Assembly: GCA_050084515.1 (NCBI GenBank)
Contig: CM114273.1
Span: 25,854,001-25,918,000 of the forward strand
Source: Blasia pusilla
Taxonomy: Eukaryota > Marchantiophyta > Marchantiopsida > Blasiales
Direction of reading: 5' to 3'
DNA: 64,000 bases
Shown: positions 62,401-64,000 of the stretch, one piece after another
How the letters are laid out: the number at the start of each line of letters is the position of its first letter
How positions within the stretch are numbered: position 1 is the first letter of the stretch
The notes under the pieces: model-generated
The model's database searches: none
Seen by the model: only the letters and a program-made list of their open reading frames with translations
What the model was told of the DNA's origin: nothing
Program-made: the position numbers and the translations under genes

Positions 62401-64000
62401 CACCCATTTCGTGGGACAGAGGGTGGAGATCACATGCCCTTCATCTTCCAGGGTGCACACAAAATGTTGCAGATTCCTTCATCTGAAGGATTTGCATAAC
62501 CTCTACACTCTGCCATTTTCTATCTCCCATTGTAGGTACCAGGGTGCATGATTCAGTTGAAATTTGAGTATATTATTTACACATGTTCTTGCAAGGCAAT
62601 CTTCCTGTAGATAGGATTCCCCACTGAGATCTATCTCTGGGTACTAAAAGACTTCCAGAATGTCACCGATCGCTGCATATTAACTAGACTTTTTTTTAAA
62701 AACCCTCAAACACGGATTTTGCAATCTAACATTCCTCATCCTCACTGTGAGTAGCATGAAAGCCAAATCACACGTAAACAGATTAAATCCAGATGCGCAT
62801 CTGTACCTTCAAGTTACTGAGCATTTTTACTGTTGCTGGATTGAAATAGAGCTGCACATTGACACAACAAAATTTGGTGAACTGATCAATTTGCAATGAA
62901 GTGCATGCCGCGAGACTCTCCTTGAATATTTATGATAACAAGAAAATAACTACTTCCTGACATTCTCATGTCCGTGCATTTGATGATCTAATTACAAATC
63001 TCGATTCTTGCCTGGATACCAACACCTCCATTGATTTCTAATATTTGTGATTTGAGTTCACAATGAGAAGGAAATTAAGATACAAAAGAAAGAGCACAAA
63101 TGAGAAAAATCTAAACCCTTAGATATTGGACAACACAATCAACTGTTACAATTTGAGTAATTCAACGACCAGATAGCCCTTTCAAATAATCCGTTTTGTA
63201 CCTGCATAATGAACTTTAGATAGTTGTTTATGGCATACAAGCATGCTGGCATAGCGAGCAAATAATTGGAACGAGCAGCCTGATCAGAGACGAACACACA
63301 CATCAGATAATTCATGATTATCCTATCATAGTGATGCTATAGATTTGTCATGTTGCTCCATCTTGTAGTTCTAATTGTCTACAACTCAGCCAGCATACTA
63401 CCAGAATTTCATATTATGCCATTACCATATGACAAACAGAAAGAGCAGCCTCCTAACACCGCATCACAGTTACTAGCAGCCTTGTCAACATCAACTGTGA
63501 AGCAAGTATTGACTGGACATGACATGGAAAAGGACAATATGAAAGTAAGGAGAATATTCCAATTTATCAAATATATGAGTAGGAAAAGACAAGTCAGAAA
63601 CGACATTCTACTGCCATCAAATCAGAGAGAACATATGCCAAACCTGCAGAATCACTACAGGTGAGAGTAATGACTTCTCCCCTGGACGTTGCTTCCGAAC
63701 CTGCAAACAAAGCCGCACATACATATGAACACAAGAATCAATGCTTCCAAGTAGTCACTGATATTGTCTTTTCTTTTTAATATTACTGAAAGGGTTTTCT
63801 GGTGTGGGCTTATTCTCATGAAATGACAAGGTCCATTATTATGTAACAAGGAATGAACTGCTTTCAGGTCCTCAGGGGCCCAAGGGAACCCTAAACAGAG
63901 AGAAACACAGTAAGTGAACCCCTAAATAAGGAAGTTTCTGAACAGCGCCTCACACAAGGACATTACACCAGATGGACACATGAAATGGCAGCTCCACCTA
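56425..64000 (-). CDS. Nucleotide-sugar transporter, CMP-sialate/UDP-galactose transporter-like (5' end outside window)
   Basis: Eleven exons on the minus strand keep one frame: 63700-63644, 63279-63202, 62851-62807, 61980-61921, 61155-61033, 60609-60532, 60351-60282, 59506-59399, 57357-57224, 56659-56583 and 56527-56425 (stop TGA). Diagnostic segments are [107 protein letters not shown] and [11 protein letters not shown]. These match the plant NST-KT group that includes Arabidopsis UTR6-like proteins. Members are ten-helix Golgi or ER antiporters that exchange nucleotide sugars for nucleotide monophosphates; the substrate cannot be told from sequence. About 370 residues are covered and the N-terminus is missing. 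The last exon is the least certain. The 2-kb intron between the last two transmembrane exons holds a solo LTR. Confidence 0.9.
57462..58100 (-). mobile_element. Probable solo LTR inside a transporter intron
   Basis: 639 bp flanked on both sides by the exact pentamer CATGA (57457-57461 and 58101-58105), as expected of a target-site duplication. On the minus strand it starts TGTTGTAAAACA, has a TATA-like CTGTATATAATAACCC and teloboxes (AACCCTAAAAACCCTAAAAC) just before it. It contains two exact copies of a 37-bp word around GCAATAGCAACCACTCAGG (57501-57537 and 57589-57625). The other end reads CTAAAA rather than the usual CA, so that boundary is less secure. A Ty1/copia origin is likely but not proven. 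Confidence 0.55.

Overview
The window looks like nuclear DNA of a plant. Host genes are split by introns that obey the GT-AG rule, and they encode an LLM-domain B-class GATA factor, an Mpv17/PMP22 membrane protein and a nucleotide-sugar transporter. The space between them is filled with degenerate Ty3/gypsy-like retroelements, minisatellites and CT-rich promoter tracts. I cannot name the species. No organelle, bacterial or viral genome features are seen.

Layout. 1-7503: 5' two-thirds of a degenerate gypsy-like element on the minus strand (element 1), cut by the window start. 7504-11259: no gene recognised. 11260-16564: a plus-strand, internally deleted relative (element 3). 16565-21500: AT-rich, then GA- and CT-rich flank and 5' leader of the GATA gene. 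22020-24074: GATA gene, three exons. 24075-29659: no gene recognised; an eight-unit minisatellite lies at 27084-27540. 29660-39247: a nearly complete minus-strand element (element 2). 40686-41333: a 648-bp derivative made only of the element ends. 44872-47650: Mpv17/PMP22 gene on the minus strand, seven exons. 47651-56424: flank, minisatellites and old repeats. 56425 to beyond 64000: nucleotide-sugar transporter gene on the minus strand, with its first exons outside the window and a probable solo LTR in one intron.

The most interesting system is the retroelement family. Element 2 reads gag - aspartic protease - DNA cytosine-5 methyltransferase - reverse transcriptase - RNase H - DDE integrase - PHD finger. 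The methyltransferase is most like the DNMT3 catalytic domain. It lies in the same frame as protease and reverse transcriptase and is still open for 325 codons. Element 1 carries the same domain with lesions, and element 3 keeps what looks like its first motif. The element thus combines a DNA-methylation writer with a probable histone-tail reader. DNMT-bearing retrotransposons have been reported from charophyte algae and dinoflagellates (de Mendoza and colleagues, 2018).

The ends of the family are also odd. A block A (about 0.5 kb, starting TGTCAC) lies at the 5' end. A different block B (about 0.13 kb, ending CGACA) lies at the 3' end right after a purine tract. Element 3 then continues with a second A and a second B, giving A-internal-B-A-B. 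That order matches the split direct repeats of tyrosine-recombinase retrotransposons, yet this family encodes a DDE integrase.
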